Shown: piece by piece, positions 6,539 to 8,115 of the stretch
How positions within the stretch are numbered: the first letter of the stretch is position 1
How the letters are laid out: each line of letters opens with the position of its first letter
NCBI GenBank assembly: GCA_027083665.1
Contig: JALWNV010000024.1
Coordinates: 1-8,115 of the forward strand
Reading direction: 5' to 3'
From: Helicobacteraceae bacterium
Lineage (GTDB): Bacteria > Campylobacterota > Campylobacteria > Campylobacterales > Sulfurimonadaceae
Length of the DNA: 8,115 nt
Made by a program: the position numbers and the translations under genes
Notes under the pieces: generated by a model
What the model saw: only the letters and a program-made list of their open reading frames with translations
Databases searched by the model: none
What the model was told of the DNA's origin: nothing

Positions 6539-7060
6539 TCATCCTTCACGCTTCACTCTGCCGAGCATCTTGTCCGCGAGCATGCCCTGCAGCCATGCTC
6601 CCAATACGATATAAAGGCTCAGGATCACGGTGAACGGCAGCCCGAAGTAGCTGACCATGACGGGCAACCACGGGATTTTGACGGCCCGGGCGTAGAAAAA
6701 AGCGACGATAAGGCCGTCTTTGACGCTATGGCCTCTCAGGTCGGCGAGCAGGGGGTACCATACCAAAGATGACCCGTGGGTAAGGACGCCTCCGGCGAGG
6801 GCGATGATCCAGCCTTTTGCGCCGCTTTCGCCGCCCATATGTTTGGCGATGCTTTTGGGGTCGATCCAGGTATTCATGAGTGCGATGAGAAAAAGAACGA
6901 GTATAAGGACGGGCCCGATGATCTTCAGCGTACCGGCCGCGGCGAAAAGCGCTTTTTCCCCCTTGGAAGGGTCGAGATAGAAGATGACGAGGTAGATGGC
7001 GGCGACGAGAAACAGCATGATCCGGCCGCTGCGGTTTTTATGGGGAGTGTTTTTTGTCAT
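6539..7060 (-). CDS. Permease half-subunit B (predicted permease, COG0701/DUF318-like)
   Basis: A 173-residue integral membrane protein. Hydrophobic segments lie at about 13-29, 37-62, 83-103, 114-135 and 137-160. A polar, glycine-rich motif in the middle, GGVLTHGSSLVWYPLLADL (90-108), followed by a segment with an embedded RAVKIP (125-130), has the look of the conserved re-entrant motif in the predicted-permease family that includes ArsP-type transporters (PF03773). Those are normally about 300 residues in one chain; here this protein is about half that size and follows another half-size protein. Its ATG overlaps the stop of subunit A in ATGA, so translation is probably coupled and the two likely assemble as a heteromer. 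A GAGG site lies 8 bases upstream, inside subunit A. The substrate is unknown; the Cys motifs expected of metal or arsenic transporters are absent. Confidence 0.7.
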   Translation of the reverse strand: MTKNTPHKNRSGRIMLFLVAAIYLVIFYLDPSKGEKALFAAAGTLKIIGPVLILVLFLIALMNTWIDPKSIAKHMGGESGAKGWIIALAGGVLTHGSSLVWYPLLADLRGHSVKDGLIVAFFYARAVKIPWLPVMVSYFGLPFTVILSLYIVLGAWLQGMLADKMLGRVKREG

Positions 7061-7497
7061 GAGAACAGCCTCAGAGTAGCAACGGTGGCAACGGAGATGA
7101 TCAGGGCGAAGGCGAGTGCGAGCAGATTACGGACCGCGGTGAAACGCAGGCCGAAAAGCTCCGCTTCCAGCGGCAGCTGAACGACTCCGAGTGTCACGAA
7201 CGAGAGGATGAATGCCGTTACCGCATACAGCGAGATGCCGTCGTCGAGCAGTTCTCCGCCGATGATATAGCTCAAAAACGGCTGTCCGACGGAAAGTCCG
7301 CCGGCGGCGGTGCCGATGAGGGTGTCCGCGAGGGGGGAGCCGCTGAACAGACTTTTGAGCATCTGCGGTGTCACGACAACTTCGAAAATGCCGACAAGCC
7401 CGATGACGGCGATGATCATCGGCATGATCGAAAGCAGCAGGCGGACAGCGTGTTTTAACGCGGCGGCAAAACGTGAAGCGGGGAATTTTATACGCAT
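7057..7497 (-). CDS. Permease half-subunit A (predicted permease, COG0701/DUF318-like)
   Basis: A 146-residue membrane protein with hydrophobic segments at about 18-41, 58-80, 86-106 and 122-144. Conserved-looking polar motifs sit within the membrane part: GQPFLSYIIGGELL (71-84) and VQLPLEAELFGLRF (106-119), with a charged Glu and Arg in otherwise hydrophobic surroundings, as expected near a transport path. The overall plan (a helix, a glycine-rich loop, GEL, then LPLE) resembles the N-terminal half of predicted permeases of the DUF318/COG0701 type. The start is ATG with only a weak purine patch (AGAAG) upstream, 16 bases after the preceding gene, so it may rely on coupling to it. Its stop overlaps the start of subunit B by ATGA. 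The family is assigned by eye; the transported compound is unknown. Confidence 0.7.
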   Translation of the reverse strand: MRIKFPASRFAAALKHAVRLLLSIMPMIIAVIGLVGIFEVVVTPQMLKSLFSGSPLADTLIGTAAGGLSVGQPFLSYIIGGELLDDGISLYAVTAFILSFVTLGVVQLPLEAELFGLRFTAVRNLLALAFALIISVATVATLRLFS

Positions 7498-7513
7498 AAT
7501 CTTCTGTAGCCGT

Positions 7514-7819
7514 TCATGTCCGAAACGGCAGATACTTTTCCAGCTCTTCTTTGGCCATTTTCAAAAGTTTGGCGATGGTCTCGATCTTGATCTTTCCGTA
7601 TTGAACCAGGCCTTCTTCGATGCCTTTGAGGATCAGCAGTATGAGTTTCGAATCGGAAATATGGTGTTTTTTCGCATAGGCTTTGATCTCGTCGATATCG
7701 CGGCGGATGTATTCCGCCAATGCCAGATCGATCTGTGCGGACTGCTTCGCAAGCTCTTCAATCTGTTCGGCGATCGTGCTGCCGATATCTATTTCGTCTT
7801 CTTTTCGATCCGTTTGCAT
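7514..7819 (-). CDS. Uncharacterised 101-residue helical protein
   Basis: I do not recognise this protein with confidence. It is predicted soluble, highly charged and almost wholly alpha-helical; residues 13-50 could form an amphipathic or coiled-coil helix (repeated I, L and A with E, K, R and D). The C-terminal half contains a stretch (about 71-97: L-V-Q-Y-G-K-I-K-I..I-A-K-L-L-K-M-A..E-L..Y-L) with the spacing of a helix-turn-helix and a resemblance to the C-terminal motif of UPF0175-type antitoxin-like proteins; this is a weak hint only. Start: the ATG at 7819 is preferred, although its ribosome site (AAAGTG) is poor. An upstream in-frame GTG at 7888 would begin inside a 27-base inverted repeat and is unlikely. 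Sixteen bases separate it from permease subunit A, so it is probably the first gene of that operon and could regulate or bind the permease. Confidence 0.75.
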   Translation of the reverse strand: MQTDRKEDEIDIGSTIAEQIEELAKQSAQIDLALAEYIRRDIDEIKAYAKKHHISDSKLILLILKGIEEGLVQYGKIKIETIAKLLKMAKEELEKYLPFRT

Positions 7820-7879
7820 ATGACACTTTAGCACAGGTTGGTGTTGCTTTGAAAGTTTTGCAGCGTTTTTTCGGTAAGG

Positions 7880-7906
7880 CGTATTCACGCGGTACGCGTG
7901 AATACG
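7880..7906. repeat. Perfect 12-bp inverted repeat with 3-base loop, 4 bases after the rhodanese stop
   Basis: The arms at 7880-7891 and 7895-7906 (CGTATTCACGCG and its exact complement) enclose GTA. A second, smaller inverted repeat, CGGAT-TTATTT-ATCCG (7905-7920), overlaps its right edge and the stop codon of the rhodanese gene. In minus-strand RNA the big hairpin comes 3 bases after the stop, the position of a terminator, but what follows is CTTACCGAAAAAAC with no U-run. It could be a terminator of unusual type, an mRNA 3' stabiliser, or an operator for the gene that follows 60 bases on. Confidence 0.75.
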
Positions 7907-7909
7907 GAT

Positions 7910-8115
7910 TTATTTATCCGCGTGCGCGTGATGAACCTCGATGAGTGCGGTGATGGAAGTATCGAGGACATAGACGTTGGCATATCCCATCACTTCGAGA
8001 TAGGCCATGACGCGGTTGGCAAACCACCCTTTCAAACATGCGACGATGATCGGCGTCGGTTTGTCCTCGGGAAGAATGTCGGGATAATCGGCAAATTCGG
8101 AGAACGGCGTATAGT
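7910..8115 (-). CDS. Rhodanese-like domain protein, C-terminal 67 residues, 5' end outside the window
   Basis: An open frame enters from the right edge and ends with TAA at 7912-7910. The visible part aligns by eye with the C-terminal half of rhodanese domains: PIIVACLKGWFANRVMAYL matches the strand, active-site loop and helix, and MGYANVYVLDTSI matches the usual GF-x-NVYxLxGGI. Cysteine is at the position of the sulfur-carrying Cys, and the distance from it to the G-Y pair (17 residues) is that of true rhodaneses. The loop C-L-K-G-W-F lacks the basic residue usual at its end, and the GG of the following motif is replaced by T-S, so sulfurtransferase activity may be altered. A short histidine-containing tail (VHHAHADK) ends it. 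The total length and any additional domains cannot be seen. Confidence 0.7.
   Translation of the reverse strand, partial: YTPFSEFADYPDILPEDKPTPIIVACLKGWFANRVMAYLEVMGYANVYVLDTSITALIEVHHAHADK

Noticed and set aside
6051..6614. Plus-strand frame of 187 codons opposite the deoxyribosyltransferase
   Set aside because: Antisense to conserved active-site motifs and without a ribosome site or family features.

Overview
This window reads as a compact bacterial chromosome segment of intermediate G+C, densely packed with genes, nearly all on the minus strand. The set (a Cache-sensing hybrid histidine kinase, an EI24/CysZ-type membrane protein, a long LOG-family protein, a nucleoside 2-deoxyribosyltransferase, half-size permeases and a rhodanese), with TATAAT-like -10 boxes that lack good -35 boxes, is compatible with Campylobacterota of the sulfur- or hydrogen-oxidising kind. 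That assignment is an inference from gene style; no rRNA or other marker is present.

Left part (1-3998): positions 1-23 hold what may be the first codons of another minus-strand gene. Positions 65-3799 encode one large minus-strand hybrid sensor kinase with a complete set of phosphorelay domains: TM, two Cache modules, TM, HAMP, PAS, HisKA, HATPase, REC, REC, HPt. Its 200-base upstream region has a TATAAT box and a hairpin with a C(UUCG)G tetraloop in the predicted leader.

Middle (3999-5975): an EI24-domain-like membrane protein (minus) and a LOG-family nucleotide hydrolase-like protein (plus) are divergently transcribed from a 114-base region with a -10 candidate on each strand.

Right part (5985-8115): a minus-strand series running from the right edge leftwards: a divergent rhodanese (5' end outside the window), a 27-base perfect inverted repeat, an unrecognised 101-residue helical protein, two half-size permease subunits whose stop and start codons overlap (ATGA), and a nucleoside 2-deoxyribosyltransferase that starts with GTG and ends 9 bases from the convergent LOG gene. 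The last four genes are spaced like an operon. LOG and deoxyribosyltransferase both act on the N-glycosidic bond of nucleosides or nucleotides, which suggests a small base/nucleotide salvage or clean-up role at this spot.

There is no CRISPR array, transposon, phage gene, tRNA or rRNA. I see no convincing new defence or mobile system. The parts least explained by known families are the permease-pair operon with its unknown small protein, the rhodanese with an altered active-site loop, and the strong inverted repeat between them.
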